A stretch of 64,000 nt of DNA from an uncultured Oceanospirillales bacterium (GTDB taxonomy: Bacteria > Pseudomonadota > Gammaproteobacteria > Xanthomonadales > SZUA-36). The position numbers and the translations under genes were made by a program. The notes beneath the pieces were generated by a model. The model saw only the letters and a list, made by a program, of their open reading frames with translations. It ran no database searches and was not told where the DNA came from. The stretch spans positions 1,302,842 to 1,366,841 of the forward strand of contig CAJXKA010000001.1 of NCBI GenBank assembly GCA_913055655.1. Direction: 5' to 3'. This document shows positions 27,234 to 34,974 of this stretch, one piece after another (positions within the stretch are counted from its first letter, which is position 1; every line of letters begins with the position of its first letter).

Positions 27234-28247
27234 TCATTCGGGCTTCTCTTCGTGGCCACCAAAGGCGTGACGCATGGCCGACAGCACCTTGCCGGCATAT
27301 TCGCTCTCTTCCCGGGATGAGAACCGGTCAAAAACCGACGCGCTGATCACGTGCAATGGCACGCCGGCCTGGATCGCCGCTTCCACGGTCCAGCGGCCCT
27401 CTCCGGAATCAGACACGTGGCCCGAGAAGCGCTCGAGCGCCGGGTCGCGATGAAGCGCGCCGGCGGTCAGGTCCAGCAGCCACGAGCCGACCACGCTGCC
27501 GCGGCGCCAGAGCTCGGTGACGCGATCAAGTTCGAAATCGAACTGGAAATGTTCAGGGTGCTCGAGCGGCGTGGTCTCGGCATCGTGCTCACGGTCTTCA
27601 CGGCCCACGCCGCCATGCGCGAGCAGGTTCAGGCCCTCGGCATAGGCCGCCATCAGGCCGTACTCAATGCCGTTGTGCACCATCTTGACAAAGTGGCCGG
27701 CACCGGTGGGCCCGCAGTGCAGCCAGCCGCGCTCTTCGGTGGCCGGTGCGCCATCGCGCCCCGGCGAACGCGGCGCCGCGTCCAGGCCGGGTGCCAACGC
27801 CTCGAATACGGGTTCCATCCGGGCGACAGCGGCCGGCTCACCGCCGATCATCAGGCAGTAACCCCGCTCCTCGCCCCAGACGCCCCCGCTGACGCCGCAA
27901 TCGACGTAGTGGATACCTGACTTCGCCAGGTTGCGAGCGCGGCTGATGTCATGGTGGTAATGGGTGTTGCCGCCGTCGACCAGCACATCGCCGGCGTCGA
28001 GCAACGGCGCGAGTTGTTCGACCAGGTCGCCGACGAACGCCACGGGCACCATCATCCAGATGGCCCGCGGCGGTTCGAGCGCCGCCACCAGGGCCTCGAT
28101 GGAATCCGCGCCCGTGGCGCCGGCTTCCGCCAGCGAGGCCATGGCCGCTGCATTGACGTCGTGCGCGACCACGTCATGCCCGGCCGCCATCAGCCGCTTC
28201 GCCATGCTGCCGCCCATGCGGCCCAGGCCGATCATTCCGATGCGCAT
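27234..28247 (-). CDS. gnd: 6-phosphogluconate dehydrogenase, decarboxylating, short form
   Basis: A 337-residue enzyme of the short 6-phosphogluconate dehydrogenase type that yields ribulose-5-phosphate, CO2 and reduced cofactor. MRIGMIGLGRMGGSMAKRL is the Rossmann start. VLVDGGNTHYHHDI and YVDCGVSGGVWGEERGYCLM carry the substrate motifs, and HFVKMVHNGIEYGLM the catalytic Lys, His and Asn. The E. coli enzyme is about 468 residues; this short form is often NAD-linked. I chose the ATG at 28247, four codons inside the open frame. It lies 12 bp after the Dabb gene. Its setting near hexuronate genes suggests a gluconate or pentose-phosphate branch. Confidence 0.9.
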   Translation of the reverse strand: MRIGMIGLGRMGGSMAKRLMAAGHDVVAHDVNAAAMASLAEAGATGADSIEALVAALEPPRAIWMMVPVAFVGDLVEQLAPLLDAGDVLVDGGNTHYHHDISRARNLAKSGIHYVDCGVSGGVWGEERGYCLMIGGEPAAVARMEPVFEALAPGLDAAPRSPGRDGAPATEERGWLHCGPTGAGHFVKMVHNGIEYGLMAAYAEGLNLLAHGGVGREDREHDAETTPLEHPEHFQFDFELDRVTELWRRGSVVGSWLLDLTAGALHRDPALERFSGHVSDSGEGRWTVEAAIQAGVPLHVISASVFDRFSSREESEYAGKVLSAMRHAFGGHEEKPE

Positions 28248-28259
28248 GCGCGCCCCCAC

Positions 28260-28670
28260 TCAGGCCGCCGCTGCGTCGTAGACCACTACGCGGTCCACGA
28301 GCGGCGTGATCATTTCGGCAAAGGCCACGTGCAGGGGATGCGACTGGTAGGCCGCCTGGCCATCCAGGTCATCGAAGTAGAGGATTTCGGATACCGACCA
28401 GCTGTGATCGACCACGCCACGGGCCTCGGTGCTGGCCGGCACGCCTACGTGCACGGCTCGTACGGAGGGGATCTCGGCAAGGCCGCGAACACCTTCGATC
28501 AAGGTCGCCCGGTCCTCGGCGGAATCCGGGTTCTTCAGCCAGAAAAACACGTGATGGACGATGGGAAAATCCGCCACTGCGCCCGCTACCGCCGCGCCGC
28601 TACCGGCCATGGCCACGCCCGCCATCGCGGCCGAACCCGCCAGGAAAGACCGCCGGTCGGCGCCGCTCAT
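28260..28670 (-). CDS. Dabb-family protein with Tat-like signal
   Basis: A 136-residue protein. The N-terminus SGADRRSFLAGSAAMAG has a twin-arginine motif followed by a hydrophobic, alanine-rich segment to about residue 33, so export by Tat is likely. The rest is a stress-responsive alpha/beta-barrel (Dabb) domain: IVHHVFFWLKNPDSAEDR, then AVHVGVPASTE, WSVSEILYFDDLDG and HPLHVAFAE. These dimeric barrels bind small ligands or act as lyases/oxygenases. It overlaps the upstream lipoprotein gene by four bases and precedes gnd. Exported Dabb proteins are uncharacterised. Confidence 0.82.
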   Translation of the reverse strand: MSGADRRSFLAGSAAMAGVAMAGSGAAVAGAVADFPIVHHVFFWLKNPDSAEDRATLIEGVRGLAEIPSVRAVHVGVPASTEARGVVDHSWSVSEILYFDDLDGQAAYQSHPLHVAFAEMITPLVDRVVVYDAAAA

Positions 28671-28972
28671 GATGATTCACCGTCAACCCCGGCCAGCTCG
28701 GCCCGGCGACCCGCGGCATGTTCACACTCGCCGCGGTTACCGGCGTGGGCCTGTTCCCCCACTTCCGACCAGCTACTGCTGGCGTCGGGCGGTGGGTTCA
28801 CGCTGCTTCCCCCAACCGGGGCACGGGACGCCTGTTCCTCGCACCAGTACTGGTCATAGGCCATTGAGCCGGGTTCCGGCCCGAAATCCAGCGTCGAGCA
28901 GGCCGCCACCGCCGATACCAGGCCAATCAACGCGATCCGTATTGAGAACGCTTTCAGGTCTTTCCACGACAT
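28667..28972 (-). CDS. Small lipoprotein of unknown function
   Basis: A 101-residue protein with a lipoprotein signal: SWKDLKAFSIRIALIGLVSA, then the lipobox VAAC at about 22-25. The mature part is polar, with two further cysteines (YWCEEQ and RGECEH) that could form a disulfide. It has no recognised domain. It is the first gene of a three-gene operon with the Dabb and gnd genes, overlapping the former by ATGA. A GAGATAGGAAATGTC-type leader gives a fair ribosome site. Confidence 0.65.
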   Translation of the reverse strand: MSWKDLKAFSIRIALIGLVSAVAACSTLDFGPEPGSMAYDQYWCEEQASRAPVGGSSVNPPPDASSSWSEVGEQAHAGNRGECEHAAGRRAELAGVDGESS

Positions 28973-29017
28973 TTCCTATCTCCTCTCAGCTGTTCCTTAA
29001 CTGTAACGAATGCAGAC

Positions 29018-29425
29018 TCAGGCCGAAACGTGAACGATGACATTGCGCCGGCCCCGGTAATGCCGGTGCTCCCACAGGAAAACACCCTGCCAGGTGCCCA
29101 GCGCCAGTTGCCCGTCCATGACCGGGATCGCCAGCGATGTGGCCGTCAAAGAGGCCTTGATATGCGCCGGCATGTCGTCCGGCCCCTCGGCGGTGTGCGT
29201 GTACAGGGGGTCATTCTCAGGCACCAGGCGGTTCATCCACCGCTCCAGGTCGTGACGCGCACTGGGGTCATAGTTTTCCTGGACCAGCAGGCTGGCGGAC
29301 GTGTGCTGGATAAAGAGGTGGCAGACCCCGTCGTCCGGGCCCTGGCCACGCAACTCCGCGCGCACGGCATCGGTGATATCGTGCAGGCCCTGGCCGTCGA
29401 CGTCGATGGAAATGCACGTTGGCAT
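29018..29425 (-). CDS. YjbQ family protein (UPF0047)
   Basis: A 135-residue protein matching the YjbQ/UPF0047 family along its length: LFIQHTSASLLVQENYDP near 42-59, GPDDMPAHIKASL near 91-103, and LALGTWQGVFLWEHR near 114-128. Conserved His, Glu and Asp residues suggest a small metal or phosphate site. Members have been linked to a weak thiamin-phosphate synthase activity, but the true role is unsettled. It stands alone between the minus-strand lipoprotein/gnd operon and a plus-strand gene remnant. Confidence 0.88.
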   Translation of the reverse strand: MPTCISIDVDGQGLHDITDAVRAELRGQGPDDGVCHLFIQHTSASLLVQENYDPSARHDLERWMNRLVPENDPLYTHTAEGPDDMPAHIKASLTATSLAIPVMDGQLALGTWQGVFLWEHRHYRGRRNVIVHVSA

Positions 29426-29511
29426 TGTCGTCCTGATACTGGCTTCCTGACCCGCCTATGATGCACGATGGACGGCCACGTCGGTAGGGAGGTCGCCATG
29501 GTCCAGTCCCA

Positions 29512-29649
29512 AGCCACCTGGACATGGGGAAATGCTGCGTGCGGTTCCGCAAACCCGAACAGGTGCCCGTGGCGTTGATCGGCGAACTGGCCGGGCGCTT
29601 CACCGCGGGCGATTGGGTCGCGCAATACGAGAGATCCATCAGGCGCTGA
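29512..29649 (+). pseudogene. Remnant of a DUF1801 gene (C-terminal end only)
   Basis: In the 317-bp gap 29426-29742 one plus-strand frame reads HLDMGKCCVRFRKPEQV and then LIGELAGRFTAGDWVAQYE before a TGA at 29647. This matches the C-terminal end of DUF1801 proteins that read KLDMGKSCVRFKK. The roughly 100 N-terminal residues of that family are absent, and an in-frame stop lies upstream at about 29485. It is therefore a truncated, probably dead gene. The rest of the gap holds only the start region of the adaptor gene. Confidence 0.65.
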
Positions 29650-29742
29650 TCCCGGCGGCAGGGATTTGGGCCCCGACATTGTCGAAAACACTGTCGATGC
29701 ACTATGCTCATGCGCAAGCATTCCTAACCGAATGGAATAACA

Positions 29743-30699
29743 ATGAAAGTTAAGGGGAATCGACTGGCGAACCTGCCCCACCTGGCAGGCCGTTCTCCGA
29801 TGCTCGCGTTCTCAGCGTTGATGATGTTCGTTCCGCCCGCGATCGCCGACGATCCGGTCGCCGCGCTTGGGCGCCTTGAACCCCGCGGTGGCATTGTGCG
29901 GGTGGCCGCACCCTCTACCCCCCTTTCACTGGCCGGTTCCGTGGTCCTGCAACTGGATGTTGCCGAAGGCGACGACGTGACCGCCGGCCAGCAGCTGGCC
30001 ATCACCGATGCCGAGCCGGCGCTGCAGGCGGCGGTAGCCACGGCCCGAACCGAGCTCGACCTGCAGAACCGCGCCGCGGAAGCCGCCGAAAGCCGTGCCG
30101 ACGAAGCCTGCGTCAAGGCGGACGTGGCCGAACGCGAAGCAGGCCGGCGTGAAAGCCTGCTGGATAACCAGCTGGCCTCGCAGGAAGAGGTGGAGCAATC
30201 ACGCGGCGATGCCACCGCCCTGGCGGCCACCTGCAAGGCCGTGCGTGCCGACGCCCGGGTGGCCGAGGCCGCCATCCAGACGGCCCGTGCCCGCCTGGCC
30301 CAGCGCGAAGCCGAGTGGCGACGCGCTTTCGTGCTCGCGCCGTTCGCTGGCCGGGTATTGCACATCAACGCGGAACCCGGGGAGTACGTCGGCGCCAACG
30401 GCGTGCTTGAACTGGGTCGCGTGAACGAAATGATGGCCATCGCCGAGGTACACGAAACCGACATCGCCAGGGTGCGCACGGGCATGTCCGCCCGCGTGGA
30501 GAGCGATGCCCTCGCCGGCCCGCTCAGTGGCACGGTCACTTTTGTCCGGCCCAAGGTACTCAAGCAGGACGAGATCGGCACGGACCCGGCCGCCCACAAG
30601 GACGCGCGGATTATCGAGGTCGGTATCGCGCTGGGCGAGCCGGCCGCGGCCGCAGGGCTGACCAACCTCCAGGTTGAAGTGCTGATCAACGGCGAATGA
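29743..30699 (+). CDS. Periplasmic adaptor of an ABC exporter (HlyD/DevB-like)
   Basis: A 318-residue membrane-fusion protein. Residues 1 to about 36 look like a signal sequence ending near PPAIADD. A lipoyl half-motif follows (GRLEPRGGIVRVAAP), then an alpha-helical hairpin rich in Ala, Glu and Arg at about 95-190, then the second lipoyl half and a beta-barrel segment (FVLAPFAGRVLHINAEPGEY). Such adaptors link an inner-membrane ABC transporter to an outer-membrane channel. Its stop overlaps the start of the permease gene (ATGA). No TolC-like gene is present in the window. Confidence 0.88.
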   Translation: MKVKGNRLANLPHLAGRSPMLAFSALMMFVPPAIADDPVAALGRLEPRGGIVRVAAPSTPLSLAGSVVLQLDVAEGDDVTAGQQLAITDAEPALQAAVATARTELDLQNRAAEAAESRADEACVKADVAEREAGRRESLLDNQLASQEEVEQSRGDATALAATCKAVRADARVAEAAIQTARARLAQREAEWRRAFVLAPFAGRVLHINAEPGEYVGANGVLELGRVNEMMAIAEVHETDIARVRTGMSARVESDALAGPLSGTVTFVRPKVLKQDEIGTDPAAHKDARIIEVGIALGEPAAAAGLTNLQVEVLINGE

Positions 30700-31856
30700 A
30701 CGCGCCGCTCGGCTGGACCCAGTTACGCCACCGGCCGTTGCGGCTGGCCGTTGCCCTGGTGGGCATCGGCTTCGCGGTGCTGCTGATCCTGATGCAACTG
30801 GGTTTCCGCGCCGCCCTGTTCGACAGCGCCGTGCGCATTCACGAACGCCTCGATTACGACATCGCCCTGTTTTCCCCCGACAGTGTTTTCATCGTCCGGC
30901 CGCAGACATTCTCCATTCGTCGCCTGTACCAGGCCAAGGGCGACCCGGCGGTCACTGATGTCGCCCCGGTGTACATTTTCCCGGCGGTGTACAAGAACCC
31001 CTGGACGGGCCAGCGCCGAAGTATCAATACGCTGGGGTTCGAAGCCGGCGATGCCTGGCTGGACACCCCCGGGTTTGACGCCATCCGCCCGATCCTGACG
31101 CGCCAGGACACGGCCGCCATCGACCTGGCGTCGCGGCCGGAGTTCGCGCCGCCCGGGGGTTCGCTGGAGAGCGCCCTGGCCGAGCACGGCCCGTTGACGA
31201 CCGAGGTCAACGACCGGGAGATCACCATCGCCGGCGGCTTCCACCTGGGCACCAGTTTCGGCATTGACGGCACGCTGGTCACCAGCGCCGACAACTGGCT
31301 GCGGCTGTTTCCGGACCGGCACCGCGAAGATATCCAGCTGGGCTTGCTGAAACTGGCCGCCGGCGCTGACCCGGCCACTGTCCGCGACCGGCTCGCCGCC
31401 CGCCTGCCGGACGATGTGCTGGTCATGACCCGCGCCGATTTCATTGACCGGGAGACGGCCTACTGGAACTCGGCCACGCCCATCGGTTACGTGTTCACCT
31501 TCGGCGCCATCATGGGCCTGCTGGTCGGTGCGATCATCGTCTACCAGATCCTGTTCGCCGACGTCAGCGAGCACCTGCCCGAGTACGGTACGCTCCGCGC
31601 CATCGGCTACTCGCCGGGTTTTGTATCCGGCATCGTGTTGCAGCAGGCCGCCATCCTGGGCGTACTCGGTTACCTGCCCGGCCTGCTTGGGGCGCACTGG
31701 CTCTACGGCAAGGCCGCCGCGGCCACCAACCTGCCGCTGGTGATCACCCCCGGGCGCGCCGGTATCGTGCTGCTGATGACCCTCGGCATGTGCGCGCTGT
31801 CCGGCTGGCTGGCCATCCGCCGCGTACGGCGCCTGGACCCGGCCGAGGTGTTCTGA
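30696..31856 (+). CDS. ABC exporter permease (DevC/FtsX-type)
   Basis: A 386-residue permease with one N-terminal membrane segment (LAVALVGIGFAVLLILMQLG), a periplasmic domain of about 220 residues, and three C-terminal membrane segments starting at about 265 (VFTFGAIMGLLVGAIIVYQI). This is the MacB/FtsX topology, and EYGTLRAIGYSPGFV is the typical coupling region next to the FtsX core. With the adaptor upstream and ATPase downstream it forms a DevBCA-like exporter. It overlaps both neighbours. In cyanobacteria DevBCA exports glycolipid to the envelope, so a lipid substrate is possible here. Confidence 0.9.
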   Translation: MNAPLGWTQLRHRPLRLAVALVGIGFAVLLILMQLGFRAALFDSAVRIHERLDYDIALFSPDSVFIVRPQTFSIRRLYQAKGDPAVTDVAPVYIFPAVYKNPWTGQRRSINTLGFEAGDAWLDTPGFDAIRPILTRQDTAAIDLASRPEFAPPGGSLESALAEHGPLTTEVNDREITIAGGFHLGTSFGIDGTLVTSADNWLRLFPDRHREDIQLGLLKLAAGADPATVRDRLAARLPDDVLVMTRADFIDRETAYWNSATPIGYVFTFGAIMGLLVGAIIVYQILFADVSEHLPEYGTLRAIGYSPGFVSGIVLQQAAILGVLGYLPGLLGAHWLYGKAAAATNLPLVITPGRAGIVLLMTLGMCALSGWLAIRRVRRLDPAEVF

Positions 31857-33193
31857 TGACCGATGCGCCGATCCGCATCGAGGGCCTGGGGCACGCGTAT
31901 GGCAAAGGCGCGCTGCGCAAACAGGTGCTGAGCCAGATCGACCTGTCGATCCCCGCCGGCGAAATCGTCATCGTGACCGGGCCTTCCGGTTCCGGAAAGA
32001 CGACGCTGCTGACCCTGGCCGGCGCGCTTCGATCGGCACAGGAAGGCAGCCTCCGGGTGCTGGGCGAAGAACTGCGCGACGCCCGGCGCGCGACCCTGGA
32101 GCGGGTCCGCCGCCGGATCGGCTTCATTTTCCAGCAGCACAACCTGCTGGCGGCGCTGACCGCGCTGCAGAATGTCGAACTGGGCGCACGCGTAAGCGGG
32201 AAGCACGGCGCCGCTGAACGACGACGCGCGGCGCAGAAAATGCTCGGGCAAGTGGGCATGGGTGAGCATCTCAACCACCGGCCGGACGCCCTTTCGGGCG
32301 GCCAGCGACAACGGGTCGCCATCGCCCGGGCGCTGGTGGGCCGCCCCGCCATGCTGCTGGCCGATGAGCCCACGGCCTCGCTCGACAGTCACTCGGGGCG
32401 AGAAGTGGTCGACCTGATGCAGCGCCTGGCCCGCGAGGAAGGCACCACCATCCTGCTGGTCACGCATGACAACCGCATCCTCGATATTGCCGATCGCATC
32501 GTCCACCTGGAGGACGGCCGCCTGCAGACGCACACCGAGTCCGTCATCGCACAGAACCGCCGGATGATGGACACGCTGGCGCAGGTCGCCAACCGGCGCG
32601 ACATGGACGCCATGGTGAACGACCTGGACGAAACCGGCTTTCACGACCTGCTGGAAGGCATCTCCGAGGAGTCCCGGCAGTTCATCGATGCCACCGCCCG
32701 CGCCGGTGACCGGGCCTACACCAGCCTGCTGAAACGGGGCCTGTTCGCGTTCACGCGAAAACTCGCCGGCATGCTCAACGCCGACCGCGCCTCACTGTTC
32801 CTGGTGGAAGGTGACCAGCTGCGCCTGGTGGTTGCCGAGAACCTGGATGAACTGGGTGAGGTGGTTGTGTCGGTCGGCCGGGGCATCGCCGGGGCCGTCG
32901 CCGCCACGGGGCAGCCCATCCGCGTGGCGGATGCCTACCAGGACGAACGCTTCAACCCGGCCGTCGATCGCCAGACCGGCTACCGGACCCGCTCGATACT
33001 CGCGCTGCCCATTCGCGACCACGACGGCCACGTATTCGCGGTGGCGCAGTTGCTGAACCGCCGTGACGACCAGCCCTTTGACGCCCGGGACGAGGAACGC
33101 TTTGCCGGGTTCATGGCCTCTATCGGCGTGATTTTCGAGTCGTTTAGACTGCTCACCGACAAGACCGGAACCAGGGAAGGAACCCGCTCATGA
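31856..33193 (+). CDS. ABC exporter ATPase fused to a GAF sensor domain
   Basis: A 445-residue fusion. Residues 1 to about 230 are a complete MacB/DevA-type ATPase: Walker A GPSGSGKTT at 42-50, signature LSGGQRQR at 146-153, Walker B MLLADEPTASLD at 166-177, and the switch His204. After a linker (230-285), residues about 285-430 form a GAF domain (FTRKLAGMLNADRASLFLVE, GRGIAGAVAATGQPIRV, RSILALPIRD). Typical DevA proteins end near residue 230-250, so the GAF half is an extra sensory part. GAF domains bind cyclic nucleotides, tetrapyrroles or small molecules, and the ligand here is unknown. It is translationally coupled to the permease gene (TGATG) and overlaps the patatin gene. Confidence 0.9.
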   Translation: MTDAPIRIEGLGHAYGKGALRKQVLSQIDLSIPAGEIVIVTGPSGSGKTTLLTLAGALRSAQEGSLRVLGEELRDARRATLERVRRRIGFIFQQHNLLAALTALQNVELGARVSGKHGAAERRRAAQKMLGQVGMGEHLNHRPDALSGGQRQRVAIARALVGRPAMLLADEPTASLDSHSGREVVDLMQRLAREEGTTILLVTHDNRILDIADRIVHLEDGRLQTHTESVIAQNRRMMDTLAQVANRRDMDAMVNDLDETGFHDLLEGISEESRQFIDATARAGDRAYTSLLKRGLFAFTRKLAGMLNADRASLFLVEGDQLRLVVAENLDELGEVVVSVGRGIAGAVAATGQPIRVADAYQDERFNPAVDRQTGYRTRSILALPIRDHDGHVFAVAQLLNRRDDQPFDARDEERFAGFMASIGVIFESFRLLTDKTGTREGTRS

Positions 33194-34974
33194 GTCGTAT
33201 TGACCGCCGTGTCAGGGAAATTATCGAGGGCTATTTCGGCCCGCAGGTGGATGACGAAGTCTACGCCGCGCTGAAGCCGCGTGACCTTCGCGGTGGCGAG
33301 TGGCTGTTTCATCGCGGCGACACCGGCGATGCGCTGTATTTTCTCGTCCGCGGCCGCCTGCAGGCCTTTGCCGGCGATGGCGATGGCAGCGGGCGACTGC
33401 TGGGCGAAGTCCGCCCCGGCCAGAGCGTTGGCGAAGCCGGGTTGCTCACCGGCCAGCCGCGTAGCGCCGGTATTCGAGCCAGCCGCGACAGCCTGCTGAT
33501 CCGCCTGGACAAAACCGAGTTCGAATCCCTGGCCGTGTCGCACCCCGGCATGGTGATGAAACTGGCCGCCCACGTCGCGCGCCTGATGCAACAGAACCTG
33601 GAAGGCGTTCACCGTCGTGGTGGCGGCTATAGCACGGTCACCCTTCTGACCGTGCACGATACCCCCCGCGCCAGGAACGGCGCGGCACGTATGGCGCAGC
33701 GGCTGGCCGACGAGGCCGGCGCCGCCTGGCTCAGCCTGGACCGCCTGCCGAACCTGGGTGCCCCGGCCGGCACTTCGGTCACGCCGATGGAGTTGCCTGA
33801 ACGGCTGAAACAATGGCTGGCCGACCAGGAAAACGACCACGCGCTGGTGGTCTACCAGTGCGGCCCCGGGGACAGCGCCTGGACCCGCTTCGCGGTGCGC
33901 CAGGCGGACCTCGTGTTGTTCGTGGCCGATGCTGGCCAACCCGCCGCGCTCACGTCGATCGAACACGACCTCGCCAGCAAGGGGGTCAATGCCCCGGGCG
34001 CGCGTGCCCTGGCACTGATCCGGCCGGGTGCGGCCGACATTGCCGGCACGGCAGGCTGGCTCGACGCACGTGAAGTCGACTTCCACCTGCACCTGCTCGA
34101 AGGGGATGAACATGACCTGGCGCGTGTCATCCGGGTGCTGTCCGGCCAGGCCACCGGCCTGGTGCTCGGGGCCGGCGCTGTGCGGGGGCTGGCCGAACTG
34201 GGGGTCTACAAGGCCATGGTCGAGGCGGGCATCCCGGTCGACTGGGTCGGCGGCAGCAGCATCGGTTCCATCGTCGGCGCGGCCATTGCGCACGGCTGGT
34301 CGCCGGACCATGCCATCGAGGTGGCGCGCGAGGCCTTCGTCAAGGGCCGGCCGTTTTCCGACTACACGCTGCCGCTGGTGTCCCTGATCCGCGGCAAGCG
34401 CATGACGCGGTTGCTGGAATCGCTGGTGAACGCCGATATCGAGGACCTGCCGATTCCCTACTTCTGCGTGTCCAGCAAACTCGACCGCGGTGAAGTGCAT
34501 GTCCACCGCAGCGGATCACTGGTCGAGGCCATTCGCGCCAGCGCCGCCCTGCCCGGCGTGCTGCCGCCCGCGGTGGTGGATTCCGAACTGGTGGTCGACG
34601 GCGCCGTGCTGAACAACCTGCCCGTGGACATCATGGAGCAGTGCCCGGTGGGCGCCATCATCGCCGTGGATGTGTCATCGCGGCATGTCCGCCAGGTGGA
34701 CTACCCGGAAACCCCGTCATCCTGGGCCGTGCTGCGCAGCCGGCTACTGCCGTTCACCCGCCGCCAGAGTGTGCCGGGACTGACCACACTCATTCTCCGA
34801 TCAACGGAAATCGGCACGCTGCTGCAATCACGCGCCCACGGTGAACGCGCGGACCTGCTGATCAATCCGCCCGTTCGCCAGTTCGGACTGACGGATGTAA
34901 AGGTGTACGATCAGGTGGTGGAAGCCGGTTACCGACATGCCCGGGAGGTGTTTGAGAATTGGAAGCCCAGCTGA
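33190..34974 (+). CDS. Cyclic-nucleotide-binding domain / patatin-like phospholipase
   Basis: A 594-residue protein resembling neuropathy-target-esterase-type enzymes. Residues about 20-135 are a cNMP-binding domain (GEWLFHRGDTGDALYFLVRG, then SVGEAGLLTGQPRSAGIRA). Residues about 145-315 are a middle region with no clear domain. Residues about 322-500 are a patatin domain with glycine loop LGAGAVRGLAELG, nucleophile elbow GGSSIG (Ser357) and catalytic dyad Asp470 in VVDGAVLNN. It would hydrolyse phospholipid or lysophospholipid acyl esters. No signal peptide or clear membrane helix. It overlaps the GAF-ATPase gene by four bases and is coupled to the metallophosphoesterase gene, so it belongs to the exporter cassette. 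Confidence 0.92.
   Translation: MSRIDRRVREIIEGYFGPQVDDEVYAALKPRDLRGGEWLFHRGDTGDALYFLVRGRLQAFAGDGDGSGRLLGEVRPGQSVGEAGLLTGQPRSAGIRASRDSLLIRLDKTEFESLAVSHPGMVMKLAAHVARLMQQNLEGVHRRGGGYSTVTLLTVHDTPRARNGAARMAQRLADEAGAAWLSLDRLPNLGAPAGTSVTPMELPERLKQWLADQENDHALVVYQCGPGDSAWTRFAVRQADLVLFVADAGQPAALTSIEHDLASKGVNAPGARALALIRPGAADIAGTAGWLDAREVDFHLHLLEGDEHDLARVIRVLSGQATGLVLGAGAVRGLAELGVYKAMVEAGIPVDWVGGSSIGSIVGAAIAHGWSPDHAIEVAREAFVKGRPFSDYTLPLVSLIRGKRMTRLLESLVNADIEDLPIPYFCVSSKLDRGEVHVHRSGSLVEAIRASAALPGVLPPAVVDSELVVDGAVLNNLPVDIMEQCPVGAIIAVDVSSRHVRQVDYPETPSSWAVLRSRLLPFTRRQSVPGLTTLILRSTEIGTLLQSRAHGERADLLINPPVRQFGLTDVKVYDQVVEAGYRHAREVFENWKPS

Noticed and set aside
29532-29753. 73-codon plus-strand open frame before the adaptor gene
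   Set aside because: It runs through the DUF1801 remnant in another frame, lacks a ribosome site and overlaps the adaptor start.
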